Assembly: GCA_000314955.1 (NCBI GenBank)
Contig: BAEM01000026.1
Coordinates: 1-64,000 of the forward strand
Origin: Paraglaciecola chathamensis S18K6
Lineage (GTDB): Bacteria > Pseudomonadota > Gammaproteobacteria > Enterobacterales > Alteromonadaceae
Direction: 5' to 3'
Length of the DNA: 64,000 bases
A program made the position numbers and the translations under genes. Shown here in pieces: positions 18,456 through 30,531 of the stretch (the stretch's first letter is position 1; every line of letters begins with the position of its first letter). Below the pieces are notes generated by a model. The model searched no databases, was not told the origin of the DNA, and was given only the letters and a program-made list of their open reading frames with translations.

Positions 18456-19703
18456 TTATAGCGTGCTTTCACCACGCCATAAATCTTCAAGGGTTTCACG
18501 TTCACGCACTACTATGACGTTTTCCTTGTCGACCATGATTTCAGCGGCTTTACAACGACTGTTGTAGTTTGAGGCCATCACAAAACCATAAGCGCCGGCA
18601 CTGCGTACCGCTAAATAATCACCCGCTTCGATTGCTAATTCGCGCTCTTTGCCGATGAAGTCGCCGGTTTCGCATATTGGCCCAACAACATCATAAACTG
18701 CGCTCTCACGGGTGAGCGAAGTATCAAGGGGGATAATACTTTGCCAAGCTGAATATAATGCAGGACGAATTAAATCGTTCATGGCGGCATCAACGATCGC
18801 GAAATTCTTTTCAGCGCCTTGTTTTAAAAATTCTACCTTGGTCAATAACACCCCGGCGTTGGCCATAATGGCGCGACCCGGCTCAAAAATAAGCTGTAAA
18901 TCTTCACGGCCTTGCATTCGCTGCGCGATGGCTTGGGTGTATTCATCAGGGTGAGGAGGCGTTTCGTCTTTGTAGGTTACCCCTAAGCCGCCGCCGACAT
19001 CTAAATGCGCTAAGGTAATGCCATTTTCGGCTAGTTCATCAATAAGCACTAATAGTTTATCAAGCGCATCAACAAATGGTGCAATTTCGGTTAGCTGTGA
19101 ACCGATGTGGCAATCGATGCCTTTTATTTCTAAATTGGGTAATGAAGCAGCATGGCGGTAAACTTCCACCGCTTGTTCACGCTCGATACCGAATTTATTG
19201 GCTTTTAGACCAGTAGAAATATAGGGGTGCGTCTTCGCGTCAACGTCTGGATTAACCCGAATTGAAATAGGAGCAATTTTATTTTCAGCAACAGCGACTT
19301 GGCTAATACGCTCTAATTCTGCTGGTGATTCAACATTGAAACACTTGATGTTGTGCTTGAGGCCTAATGCGATTTCTTCTGGGGTTTTACCTACACCAGA
19401 AAAAACAACTTTGCTCGGGTCACCCCCCGCTTTTATGACGCGTAATAGCTCACCACCTGACACAATATCAAAGCCTGAACCGAGCTTTGCCAGAACACTT
19501 AATACACCTAGGTTAGAGTTGGCTTTTACTGCATAGCAGACTAAATGTGGATGTGCGCCAGCTGCTTTATCAAAGGCTAACCAATGGCGCTCGATAGTGG
19601 CTTTAGAATACACATAACATGGGGTTCCATGGGTTTGAGCAATGTCGTGCAGGGATACGTCTTCTGCATAGAGTTTTTCATTTTTATAGCCAAAAAAATC
19701 CAT
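18456..19703 (-). CDS. lysA: Diaminopimelate decarboxylase LysA
   Basis: A 415-residue PLP enzyme making L-lysine from meso-diaminopimelate. The PLP lysine is Lys60 in CYAVKANSN. GSGFDIVSGGEL, the substrate loop HIGSQLTE, GGGLGVTY, EPGRAIMANAG and the C-terminal GPICETGDF (catalytic Cys from the partner subunit) are present. The gene starts one base past the lptM stop and precedes dapF, so both last steps of the DAP/lysine pathway are in one operon. Confidence 0.96.
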   Translation of the reverse strand: MDFFGYKNEKLYAEDVSLHDIAQTHGTPCYVYSKATIERHWLAFDKAAGAHPHLVCYAVKANSNLGVLSVLAKLGSGFDIVSGGELLRVIKAGGDPSKVVFSGVGKTPEEIALGLKHNIKCFNVESPAELERISQVAVAENKIAPISIRVNPDVDAKTHPYISTGLKANKFGIEREQAVEVYRHAASLPNLEIKGIDCHIGSQLTEIAPFVDALDKLLVLIDELAENGITLAHLDVGGGLGVTYKDETPPHPDEYTQAIAQRMQGREDLQLIFEPGRAIMANAGVLLTKVEFLKQGAEKNFAIVDAAMNDLIRPALYSAWQSIIPLDTSLTRESAVYDVVGPICETGDFIGKERELAIEAGDYLAVRSAGAYGFVMASNYNSRCKAAEIMVDKENVIVVRERETLEDLWRGESTL

Positions 19704-19704
19704 A

Positions 19705-19875
19705 TTACTGCTTACCTTCTTGGGTCTCTTGAGATGGGCTAGGAGAAGTCTGAGATGTTGTGTTTTGCTGGGGCTTTTCCGGCAAAGTTAGGGGGTTCTT
19801 TTGCCCACAGCCCTGCAGTGTTAGCAGGGAAAGTGCACTTATTAGTGCTAACAAAAAAATCGTTTTACGTTGCAT
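19705..19875 (-). CDS. lptM: LPS translocon maturation chaperone LptM
   Basis: A 56-residue outer-membrane lipoprotein. The signal peptide ends LTLQGCGQKNPLTLP, where the lipobox Cys, GCGQKG-like start and PLxLP motif are the hallmark of LptM (YifL), which assists LptD assembly. The rest is a short S/T/Q-rich tail. The ATG at 19875 is chosen over a TTG four codons upstream. It is first in the lysA-dapF operon, as in E. coli. Confidence 0.85.
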   Translation of the reverse strand: MQRKTIFLLALISALSLLTLQGCGQKNPLTLPEKPQQNTTSQTSPSPSQETQEGKQ

Positions 19876-20038
19876 CTCAGGTCTCAACTAATATTGTAGC
19901 CGCGTATGATGGCACTCTTAGCGTAAAATGCAACGTGTTAGCTGTGCTTTAAGCGTTATAATCTATATTCATTTTCACCAATACGCACTTAACCACACTC
20001 GGTTAAAAGTACGCGTGAATGTGGCTTTGAAGTGAGTG

Positions 20039-21115
20039 CTAGCGGTTTGCAATGGGAAGTTTGTCTAACTGTGTGACCACTGATTGTGGAAAGCGTACTT
20101 TGCTCCAAAGTTGCTCGCATAATGAGTTAACGGCTTTCCAATCTCGTTTGACTAGCCAATCGATCAGAATATCTGGGTTTTGTGGGTAAGCAATACGTTC
20201 AATAGCAGGTTTAATTAACCATTCTTCGACAGTGTCGCTGTCCAGTGTTGGCATGCTTTGGGCTAACCCAAGTTGAACTAGGGTCTTGGCATTAGACAAC
20301 TGTTCGTATTGGCCGCTCAGAGGTTTTATCAACAGTTTTTTACCAAAGTGCAGACATTCACTTGCCAGTTCAAAGCCCGCGTTGGCAATTACCCCAGAAC
20401 AGCTTTGTAGAATATTAACGAAGTCGGCTTTTGATGGTCGACGCCATTGAATATTTCCTGCCTGAACGTCTTTCTCTATCTTAGGGTGAAAGCAAATGAA
20501 ATCATGCTCTGAGAATGGGTCAAGCAGGGCATTGATATCGTCTACTTCTTCAAAGGGCAAATATACCAAATAAGTGCGCGACGGTGGGCAATGGCTGTCA
20601 TCCGCTTCGATGAAAGGCGGCATAATGGCGTGGCCAAAGTGATACCAGTGCACACCTAGATGTAAGTCTGTGGGGGCAAAGTATCGTGTAATGAATTTAT
20701 CGAACAAGGTGCCGGGTTGTTGCGGAATGGGGTGTACAAATGCCGCTTGATGGCTGATGGAAATAGACGGAATGTTATTGCGTTTTGCCGCCCAGGCGCT
20801 AATTGGCTCGAAGTCATTAATGATTAGGTCGTAGTCGCTCGCGCGCACGCGTTTGATATCTCGATACAACTCGCTGAACTTTGCTGATTTGAAAGTAGCA
20901 GATTTACTGATTTTGCCACCTTTGGTTTCGAAACTTAAGCCGCGATAGCTAGCGAAATCACCAAAGACTTCCATATCGAAATACTTGTCTTTATCTCTGC
21001 CTGAAAAAAGATAATCGACTTGAATATCGCTGCGTTGATTAAACGCTTTCGCCATGACTCGGGCGCGGGTAGTGTGCCCATTACCGGTGCCTTGTACACC
21101 GTACAATATCTTCAA
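20039..21115 (-). CDS. MJ1255/VC2487-family glycosyltransferase
   Basis: A 358-residue GT-B-type glycosyltransferase. The N terminus ILYGVQGTGNGHTTRARVM is the donor-enzyme signature of the MJ1255/VC2487 family. A C-terminal ANAGFELASECLHFGKKLLIKP segment (about 248-270) resembles the UDP-sugar binding region of MurG/UGT-like enzymes. Acceptor and product are unknown. The start appears to be TTG at 21115. The PAP2 phosphatase gene ends 27 bases upstream of it, so the two are probably co-transcribed, which hints at a lipid-linked sugar acceptor. Confidence 0.8.
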   Translation of the reverse strand: MKILYGVQGTGNGHTTRARVMAKAFNQRSDIQVDYLFSGRDKDKYFDMEVFGDFASYRGLSFETKGGKISKSATFKSAKFSELYRDIKRVRASDYDLIINDFEPISAWAAKRNNIPSISISHQAAFVHPIPQQPGTLFDKFITRYFAPTDLHLGVHWYHFGHAIMPPFIEADDSHCPPSRTYLVYLPFEEVDDINALLDPFSEHDFICFHPKIEKDVQAGNIQWRRPSKADFVNILQSCSGVIANAGFELASECLHFGKKLLIKPLSGQYEQLSNAKTLVQLGLAQSMPTLDSDTVEEWLIKPAIERIAYPQNPDILIDWLVKRDWKAVNSLCEQLWSKVRFPQSVVTQLDKLPIANR

Positions 21116-21142
21116 AGGTGAGTTCTCTTTAGTTAGGACAAG

Positions 21143-21652
21143 TTATAGCAAAGACAAGCTGAAATAAGACATGCTTAGGCCCAGCGCCGCACCCGCTATA
21201 ATGTCGCTAGGGTAGTGCACACCTAATAGCACCCGAGATAGCCCGATAATGCTGGCCCAGCAATAAACCAAAATCAGCATGGATGGATAGAAGCTAGCTA
21301 TGAGTGAGGCCATTAAAAATGCCGCTGCTGTGTGCCCTGAGGGCAAGCTAAACTTGTCGGATGGGGTGATATGAGCACTGAAGTTTTGCAACAGATCGCA
21401 CGGTCGCTGTCTGCGTAAAAACTTTTTCAAAATTAAATACACAGGCAGTTCTAAGCTGTATGCCAGCAATGCGCTGTATAAGAAGAGCGCACCATGCTCT
21501 GCCTCAAATAACCAAAGCAATAAACCAAGGAGTAAATATAGGTGCCCGTCGCCTGTACGTGACATCCAAATTATCCAGCGGCAGTCACGTTTCGCGGTTA
21601 ACCCAAAAAGCCAGTGAAAAAGCTGGGTATCTGTCTGAGTAAGTGTTTTCAA
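21143..21652 (-). CDS. PAP2-family membrane phosphatase
   Basis: A 169-residue membrane phosphatase of the PAP2 superfamily with four to six helices. All three catalytic motifs are visible: KKFLRRQRP (KX6RP), SLPSGHTAAAF (PSGH), and SRVLLGVHYPSD (SRX5HX3D). Substrates in the family are phosphatidate, undecaprenyl diphosphate or sugar phosphates. The start is TTG, fixed by GGAG seven bases upstream. It is the first gene of a two-gene unit with the glycosyltransferase. Confidence 0.88.
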   Translation of the reverse strand: MKTLTQTDTQLFHWLFGLTAKRDCRWIIWMSRTGDGHLYLLLGLLLWLFEAEHGALFLYSALLAYSLELPVYLILKKFLRRQRPCDLLQNFSAHITPSDKFSLPSGHTAAAFLMASLIASFYPSMLILVYCWASIIGLSRVLLGVHYPSDIIAGAALGLSMSYFSLSLL

Positions 21653-21853
21653 TGTGACACTCCATCAACTCGCATGTGTTCGATGGTGAAGATGGTATTT
21701 TTTCTGTGTGAAGCTTAGGTGACAGATTAAAGAACAGTTTATGAAATAAATTTCCCGGCAATGTGAATTAAAAAAACGCAAAAGCTTGATTAGTAGTGGC
21801 ATTGCCAATACCTAACAGTATACTGGTGATAATTCGTCTGAAGGGGATTGGCA

Positions 21854-22339
21854 ATGGAATATAATACATCTGCATTATGTGATTTATTTGCTGACAGTGT
21901 TGATGTGGTAGAACCCATGTTTGTTAGCTTTGGTGGCCGTGCTTCATTTGGCGGTGAAATTACCACCATTAAGTGTTTCGAAGATAAGGGTGTGATTCTT
22001 AAAGCGCTAGAGAAGCCAGGGTTAGGTAAGGTATTACTCATCGATGGCGGCGGCTCTATGCGCAGAGCGCTAATTGATTCAGCCGCAGCTCAAATTGCTT
22101 TAGATAATGGCTGGGAAGGCATTATTTGTTATGGCAGTGTGCGTGAAGTTGATGATCTTGAAGAAATCAACGTTGGCGTTCATGCGATAGCTTCTATTCC
22201 CGTCAGTGCTGACGACCAAGGTGTTGGCGAGGTAGATGTGGCGGTGAATTTTGGTGGTGTGACTTTTTTACCAGAAGATCATGTATATGCTGATCGTACG
22301 GGAATTATTCTGTCACCCGAACCTTTAGATGTAGAGTAA
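21854..22339 (+). CDS. rraA: Ribonuclease E activity regulator RraA
   Basis: A 161-residue protein, the exact E. coli length, that binds RNase E and slows its degradosome activity. Family marks are [57 protein letters not shown], and the C-terminal [19 protein letters not shown] lies seven bases before the ATG at 21854; a TTG two codons earlier is less likely. It is convergent with exbD and shares a terminator. Confidence 0.95.
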   Translation: MEYNTSALCDLFADSVDVVEPMFVSFGGRASFGGEITTIKCFEDKGVILKALEKPGLGKVLLIDGGGSMRRALIDSAAAQIALDNGWEGIICYGSVREVDDLEEINVGVHAIASIPVSADDQGVGEVDVAVNFGGVTFLPEDHVYADRTGIILSPEPLDVE

Positions 22340-22384
22340 ATCTAAAAGGTTAGTATTTTCAGAACGAACAAATTTCAGATATAA

Positions 22385-22411
22385 AAAAAGCCATCATTTT
22401 GATGGCTTTTT
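22385..22411. terminator. Bidirectional terminator
   Basis: AAAAAGCCATC (22385-22395) pairs with GATGGCTTTTT (22401-22411) around a five-base loop, between convergent rraA and exbD. Confidence 0.88.
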
Positions 22412-22439
22412 CGTATTCATTTGCAGTGTAATTTAAAAA

Positions 22440-22847
22440 TTACTTACCTACTAAAACAGAAACGTTGGTAATACCAGCTTCTTTAGCTTGGTTAATGACT
22501 TCAGTTACTACACCGTGCTTAGCTTTAGGGTGAGCTTGAACAGCAGCAGAGTCTGTGTTGTTCTCAGCTAAAAAGCTTTGAATGTTCGCCACGATACGGC
22601 GGATATCCACTTCACGACTGTTCATCATGATAGTGCCATCTTGGTTAACGCGGATCGCTAAAGATTTAACATTCGTTTTCGGCGGCGGTGAATTTGAGTC
22701 TTTTGGACGCAAAACATCTAGACCTTTCTCTTTTACGAAAGAGGTGGTAACAATGAAGAAAATCAACATGATGAACACGATGTCCAACATAGGGGTCATA
22801 TCAATTGCTGCTTCGTCATCAGAAGAGCCGTGCTTCTTTCTTTTCAT
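22440..22847 (-). CDS. exbD: ExbD/TolR-family biopolymer transport protein
   Basis: A 135-residue inner-membrane protein with a cytosolic start, one membrane helix (about 19-39) and a periplasmic domain. The membrane Asp used for proton-driven energy transfer is Asp22 in DMTPMLDIVFIML. The fold end, EVINQAKEAGITNVSVLVGK, is typical of the family. ExbD works with ExbB and TonB (or TolQ/TolA), but none of these lies nearby, so this is an orphan copy. It is flanked by terminators and appears monocistronic. Confidence 0.9.
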   Translation of the reverse strand: MKRKKHGSSDDEAAIDMTPMLDIVFIMLIFFIVTTSFVKEKGLDVLRPKDSNSPPPKTNVKSLAIRVNQDGTIMMNSREVDIRRIVANIQSFLAENNTDSAAVQAHPKAKHGVVTEVINQAKEAGITNVSVLVGK

Positions 22848-23231
22848 CTGTACTTGTCGCCAAATTGTTGAAATTGAATTCGCCTAGTATAAAGGCACTT
22901 TTAGTTGAGAGCATCCACTAATTACATAAATTTATGCAATTGTATTAACGAAAATGTATTGTTTTTCACATGATGGGTATAAAAAGTGCCCAATTACCGA
23001 TTTATCAACTGACAAATCAAAAGATGTGAATGGGCTATTCATGCAACAAACATATCGTTTGCTCTCTTTATTGACATATTCCTACGACCAAAACGAAGAT
23101 AAGTGTGACTCAGATCAAGCTGAGGATCTCGCAGATCATTTTTCGGCACGCGCACTATTTGTATCGTAGAACGAGATGTTTTGCAAACCCAGTACATTTT
23201 TTAAACGCCTGTTCAAGGTCGGCATTCTGCA
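22848..23231. other. Intergenic region, no supported gene
   Basis: The 384 bases upstream of exbD contain an A+T-rich promoter-like part at 22890-22960. A 71-codon plus-strand open frame (22954-23169) lacks a clear ribosome binding site and a recognisable domain, and I do not call it. Confidence 0.5.
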
Positions 23232-24032
23232 CTAGCTGCTTTTGCTCTCGAGTGCTTGGCCAAGATGAACAAAGTAGCGTAAAAAATGATCTTGAACGGT
23301 TCGTCTATGCGTATCTTTGGGGTAAACACCTAACATCGCTTCTGGCGTTTTCTTGGTACCCTGCACTAAAAACGCGTTGCGTATGGGCTGATCCTGAATG
23401 ATCGCTTCGAACGCTCTTGCGGCCATCTCTTGAGGACGAGCGAAATAATACAGTTTCATTTCTTTGTCCACCAAGGCGCTGGCTAAAACGTATTGGTTTG
23501 GTTCTTCCTTGTCAGGGGATAGGAAAATAGCCTCGAAGCACTGACTAAGCTTTTTGTTCAGCCGGTGGGGATGCATCTCGTAATCATCTAACCATAGCTC
23601 GGAGGCAAAATGATGAGACTCACAGTTAACGAAAAGTTTATCGCAAATATAATGATCAAATGCGTGAAACCATTCATGGGCTAACGAGCCGCCTCCTGCA
23701 TTTTTTGCCAGGGCAAGACGTTTTGTTTGGGATTCATAGTGCGCGCAACTGTGCTTGCGCCCGCCAGTACCGAAGGCTAAGGATAAGGTACCGTTTAACG
23801 AAATAACCGATTCAGGGACCTGCAGAATATCCATTAAATCACAGAAGGCATCGAAAAATAGATTTGCTGCAATTTGCTGCTCTTCAGGTGTGACCCATTT
23901 GCCTATATTAACGGTACGAAATCCGAAAATTTTTACGATATCCTGAAAACTGACATCCGCGCCACCACGATGTTCATCACCATTGCGATAATAAGGGCGA
24001 TGTAACCGTGATTGGCCCGTTTTGGGTATCAC
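23232..24032 (-). CDS. CLCA_X/LPD1-like protein with metalloprotease motif
   Basis: A 266-residue protein with a zinc-peptidase-type motif, SLAHEWFHAFDHYI (His119, Glu120, His123; His127 or Asp126 as a possible third ligand). It resembles proteins named CLCA_X in Alteromonadales and Shewanella, and the HEWxHAxD loop seen in LPD1-type domains. YYRNGDEHRGGADVSFQDI near the start and FARPQEMAARAFEA near the end look conserved. No signal peptide is visible, so it is probably cytosolic. The substrate is unknown. Its GTG start overlaps the fldB stop by four bases. Confidence 0.65.
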   Translation of the reverse strand: MIPKTGQSRLHRPYYRNGDEHRGGADVSFQDIVKIFGFRTVNIGKWVTPEEQQIAANLFFDAFCDLMDILQVPESVISLNGTLSLAFGTGGRKHSCAHYESQTKRLALAKNAGGGSLAHEWFHAFDHYICDKLFVNCESHHFASELWLDDYEMHPHRLNKKLSQCFEAIFLSPDKEEPNQYVLASALVDKEMKLYYFARPQEMAARAFEAIIQDQPIRNAFLVQGTKKTPEAMLGVYPKDTHRRTVQDHFLRYFVHLGQALESKSS

Positions 24033-24577
24033 TGGTTGTCGTTATCCAATTCTAATAGCAATTGTTCAGCCCAGGTATCAATGCGTTGCTCGGTTTTATC
24101 GTACTGATTTTCGTCATCCAGTGATAAACCCACAAAGTGAGAACCATCTTGGGTAAGCCCTTTTGATTCGGTAAATTCATAACCTTCATTGGGCCAATAA
24201 CCAATAATATTGCAGCCTAGAATAATCAGTTCGTCGTGCAACATACCAAGGGCGTCTTGGAACCACTGGGCGTAGCCAAGTTGATCTCCAAGGCCAAATA
24301 AAGCCACGGTTTTATCTTTTAGATTCAGACCACTGATATCTTGCCAGCACGACTCCCAATCTTCTTGTAGCTCACCAAAATCCCATGTGGAAATCCCGAA
24401 AATGAGCACATCGAATTGCTCAGCCTGACTTAGAGGAACATCTTTAATATTGAACATATCCACCACGTGAGCATCGAACAAGCGATTAAAAGCAGTTTGA
24501 ATTTTCTCTGCAGCCATTTCGGTGTAACAGGTTGTTGAACCGTAAAATAAACCAATTTTAAAAGCCGAATCTGACAT
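24029..24577 (-). CDS. fldB: Flavodoxin FldB
   Basis: A 182-residue long-chain flavodoxin carrying FMN as a one-electron donor. The phosphate loop is GLFYGSTTCYTE (about 9-20); STWDFGELQEDWE and FGLGDQLGYAQWFQDALGMLHD provide the isoalloxazine-contact loops. An extended C-terminal EQRIDTWAEQLLLEL helix is typical of FldA/FldB. FldB is preferred to FldA because of the Cys in the P-loop and the acidic tail, but the choice is not certain. AAGGTA precedes the ATG. It is the first gene of a two-gene unit. Confidence 0.8.
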   Translation of the reverse strand: MSDSAFKIGLFYGSTTCYTEMAAEKIQTAFNRLFDAHVVDMFNIKDVPLSQAEQFDVLIFGISTWDFGELQEDWESCWQDISGLNLKDKTVALFGLGDQLGYAQWFQDALGMLHDELIILGCNIIGYWPNEGYEFTESKGLTQDGSHFVGLSLDDENQYDKTEQRIDTWAEQLLLELDNDNQ

Positions 24578-24692
24578 GGGTACCTTATATTGCCGCTAAA
24601 ACGTTAGCGCTATTGTCCTTGTTTGCTATGCAATGGTCTAGGCTTGATGACACTTTGTGCCTGTACTTTTGTTGCTAAGCAGGGTGAGGTAA

Positions 24693-25151
24693 CTAACACT
24701 TTGCCGCCGCGTAATAGGTGATGCTACTAATAAGGCCGTCGCTGAGTTGATAGATAGACATCGCACATTGCGAGGTTTCGCTCTGCTGTTGCTCAGTAAA
24801 CGCCTCCTCTATTACCGCTACGGTATTGCCCAATTCAATACTGTCTTTTATGCGGGAGCGAGCATTAGGCTTTGCTTTGAAATGTGCTTGCATGGCACTT
24901 TGTAGCTGTTTTTTATCTGCGGTTTCAACAATTAGCTGATTGTTAGCTACCCCAAGCCATTTCACGTCTTCGGTCATATTTATCAACATGCCATTGATGT
25001 CATGTTCATTGTACGCAGCCATAAAATTAGCAATGCGATCAAGATTATTCGTTGGCTGTGCATGGGTGCGCGAAGCAGCGAGGGTTACACAGCTTATTAG
25101 AAAAACGGCTGACATTAACCGAGTTATGTTTTGGCGTGTACTCACGTTCAT
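24693..25151 (-). CDS. Exported NTF2-like (SnoaL-type) protein
   Basis: A 152-residue secreted protein. A signal peptide (MSAVFLISCVTLAASRTHA, cut near residue 31) precedes an NTF2/SnoaL-like cone: LDRIANFMAAYNEHDINGMLINMTEDVKWLG is a typical helix-strand start. The catalytic role, if any, is unknown; these folds serve as ligand-binding or isomerase scaffolds. Two Cys lie in the mature part, near the C-terminal half. AAGGAA precedes the ATG. It is divergent from the beta-galactosidase gene. Confidence 0.72.
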   Translation of the reverse strand: MNVSTRQNITRLMSAVFLISCVTLAASRTHAQPTNNLDRIANFMAAYNEHDINGMLINMTEDVKWLGVANNQLIVETADKKQLQSAMQAHFKAKPNARSRIKDSIELGNTVAVIEEAFTEQQQSETSQCAMSIYQLSDGLISSITYYAAAKC

Positions 25152-25261
25152 TTTGGTTCCTTAGAATAAGAACTTGAATGTTGTCCAGTATTTCATTGTT
25201 TTCCCGATGTACCAAGACGATTTAATTTGTCTGTTGACTCGTTAGTCAGCACTTTAATATG

Positions 25262-25275
25262 TAATATTAATATTA
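25262..25275. promoter_or_regulatory. A+T palindrome between divergent genes
   Basis: TAATATTAATATTA is a perfect 14-bp palindrome inside the 270-base region between the NTF2-like gene and lacZ. It could be an operator for either gene, or simply A+T-rich promoter DNA. No regulator gene is adjacent. Confidence 0.35.
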
Positions 25276-25367
25276 TTTACACTGAAGTAGCTTGGCATTG
25301 CCAGCTGTGTTCAGATGTGGGTTTTGAACGCCAGTCGCTGTTTATAAAACGAGGAGCTGGTGTTTGA

Positions 25368-28547
<3,180 letters not shown>

Positions 28548-28571
28548 AGAGTAAGCGGACAGGCATTGGTG

Positions 28572-28596
28572 ACGCTATGAATATATAGCGTTTTTT
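28572..28596 (+). terminator. Terminator of lacZ
   Basis: ACGCTAT (28572-28578) pairs with ATAGCGT (28585-28591) around a six-base loop, followed by a run of T. Confidence 0.85.
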
Positions 28597-28686
28597 ATAA
28601 CATATTTAATTTTTATCCCATGAACTATTGACCAAGACGGCTTATCTACTTATAAAACATAGAAAAATGATTGAGCTGGACTATGC

Positions 28687-29859
28687 ATGAAGCATAAATA
28701 TTTGGTGTTGGGACTGATTACGACGGCACTATTGGGCTGTGGGGAAGTGCAGCAGGCGGCTGATGTAGCGCCAGTTGAACTGGATAAAAACACCGAAATT
28801 GCTGACGGGACAATGATGTTGAAAGGGCAGTGGATCACCGAACCTAATGGTGATGTGATGATTGATCCGCAAACATCAGGCTTAACCGTATGGAATGATA
28901 AACTCGTTTCGTTAAGTGATAGAAGCGCCGATGTTTCCCAGCGCATGCAGCTGCACGTAATATCCCCGGATACTGCTAAGCTCTCAGGTGAGCAGATGAT
29001 GCTGTCGCTAAGTGAGAGCCTAAAAGATAGTTGTTTTGCCGGTTATATACAAGGTAACCCTGACTTAGAGGCGTTGGTAGCCGTTCCTGATGAGCCCGGG
29101 GTATTTTTGACGATTACAGAAGATGCCAGCAGTTTTAAGGGGCTAAGTGAAAGCTGTGTTACGCAATATGGTGAGTCGGGCTCGGTAGATTACCCGTTTG
29201 TCCTTATTCGCCTAGAGGTACAACAAGACAACTCTGTTCTTATGACCCATGCCCGGCCCTTAAAATTTTCACCTTCGTTTAATCTAGGGGATTATCCAAA
29301 TGACGGGATTGAAGGATTAGCCCTTAGCCAAGACGGGCGATTGTATTTTGCGCTAGAAAGAGACGCACAAGATAGAGCACGTATTTTTACCACCACGCTC
29401 AACCAAGATACTTGGCTGCACGATGGGTTTATTGTGGTTGAGGATAGCAAAGTGAAATTGCCGGCTTTTAAGCACGGTAATCATCCCATTAATGCCTTGG
29501 AATTATATGAACGTGACGGTCATGAATACTTGTTTGCAGCAGCAAGGAACGACGAAAAACTCTGGCTGGTGGACCTTGCAGGTCAACAAGAAACACTGAT
29601 TATTAACCTCGGCTTTTATGCCGCAGTGAATGAGCCAGATGATATATGCCCTGCCTGGGAGCCAATGGATAACGCTTCGATTGAAGGGTTAACCATCATT
29701 GATGACACTTTGTGGATGGTGAACGACCCTTGGAAGAAAGTGTACTTAAATAATATCAGCTGTGAGCAAAATCGCGCCAAATTCGAAAAAATGGCGCCTT
29801 TGCTTTTTAATCTGCCGATTCAAGACGCGTGGTTTACCTTAGGGGGGGACGAGCGCTAG
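28687..29859 (+). CDS. Lipoprotein, beta-propeller/phytase-esterase-like
   Basis: A 390-residue predicted lipoprotein. The signal peptide ends in LLGC (Cys18), with Gly-Glu following. The body has repeated beta-strand segments with WNDKLVSLSDR, DGIEGLALSQDGRLYFALERD, YLFAAARNDEKLWLVDLAG and ASIEGLTIIDDTLWMVNDPW. This pattern fits the esterase-like/phytase-type propeller family. No catalytic residues can be fixed. The gene is separate from lacZ, and its stop codon overlaps the convergent msrA stop as CTAG. Confidence 0.6.
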   Translation: MKHKYLVLGLITTALLGCGEVQQAADVAPVELDKNTEIADGTMMLKGQWITEPNGDVMIDPQTSGLTVWNDKLVSLSDRSADVSQRMQLHVISPDTAKLSGEQMMLSLSESLKDSCFAGYIQGNPDLEALVAVPDEPGVFLTITEDASSFKGLSESCVTQYGESGSVDYPFVLIRLEVQQDNSVLMTHARPLKFSPSFNLGDYPNDGIEGLALSQDGRLYFALERDAQDRARIFTTTLNQDTWLHDGFIVVEDSKVKLPAFKHGNHPINALELYERDGHEYLFAAARNDEKLWLVDLAGQQETLIINLGFYAAVNEPDDICPAWEPMDNASIEGLTIIDDTLWMVNDPWKKVYLNNISCEQNRAKFEKMAPLLFNLPIQDAWFTLGGDER

Positions 29860-30398
29860 ACGCTTTTCAAACGGCTGGCGAATGTCTTTTTAAACTTAGC
29901 CAGTTTCGGGGCGACCACCATATTGCAATATTGGTTTTGAGGGTTATTGCTAAAATAATCTTGGTGATAATCCTCAGCTTGAAAGTAGTTGTTTAGTTCT
30001 GTTACTTCGGTCACTACTGGATCTGGCCAGATTTCCTCGTCGCTTATTTCTTGTATTATTTCCTCAGCCGCTGCTTTTTGTTGCTCATCATGATAGAAAA
30101 TCGCACTGCGATACTGGGTGCCTACATCATTGCCTTGTCGATTTAATTGTGTGGGGTTATGTAGCGCAAAGAAAATTTCTAAAACTTCTCTATAGCTTAG
30201 TTTGTCTGCATCAAAATTGACTCTAACCACTTCAGCGTGACCAGTTTGACCGCTACAAACAGATTCATAAGTTGGATCTTGAGTTTGGCCACCGGCATAG
30301 GCACTGACCGCTAGTTCGACACCATCTACTGTGTTAAATGCTGATTCTAAACACCAAAAACAGCCGCCGCCCAAAGTCGCTTGTTGAATATTTGCCAT
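29856..30398 (-). CDS. msrA: Peptide methionine sulfoxide reductase MsrA
   Basis: A 180-residue cytosolic enzyme that reduces methionine-S-sulfoxide in proteins. The catalytic motif GGCFWCLE (Cys13 as the nucleophile) opens the protein, followed by GVELAVSAYAGG, EVVRVNFD and QYRSAIFYHDEQQ. The ATG at 30398 puts the motif at the usual distance; an in-frame GTG four codons upstream is the alternative. The gene is transcribed toward the lipoprotein gene, with the stops overlapping. Confidence 0.94.
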   Translation of the reverse strand: MANIQQATLGGGCFWCLESAFNTVDGVELAVSAYAGGQTQDPTYESVCSGQTGHAEVVRVNFDADKLSYREVLEIFFALHNPTQLNRQGNDVGTQYRSAIFYHDEQQKAAAEEIIQEISDEEIWPDPVVTEVTELNNYFQAEDYHQDYFSNNPQNQYCNMVVAPKLAKFKKTFASRLKSV

Positions 30399-30531
30399 GA
30401 CTTGTCTCACTTAAATTGGTAAACCTTTAATGTGGTTACATTGTTCTGTGTGTTCAAGGCTGATGAGTAAACTATTTTTTCTTTGTAGGCGTAAAAGACC
30501 CCAAAGCAAGGTCTTACTTGTAGAGGTAGGT

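Noticed and set aside
22954-23169. 71-codon plus-strand open frame in the exbD upstream region
   Set aside because: No good ribosome binding site, no recognisable domain, and it lies in an otherwise promoter-like region.
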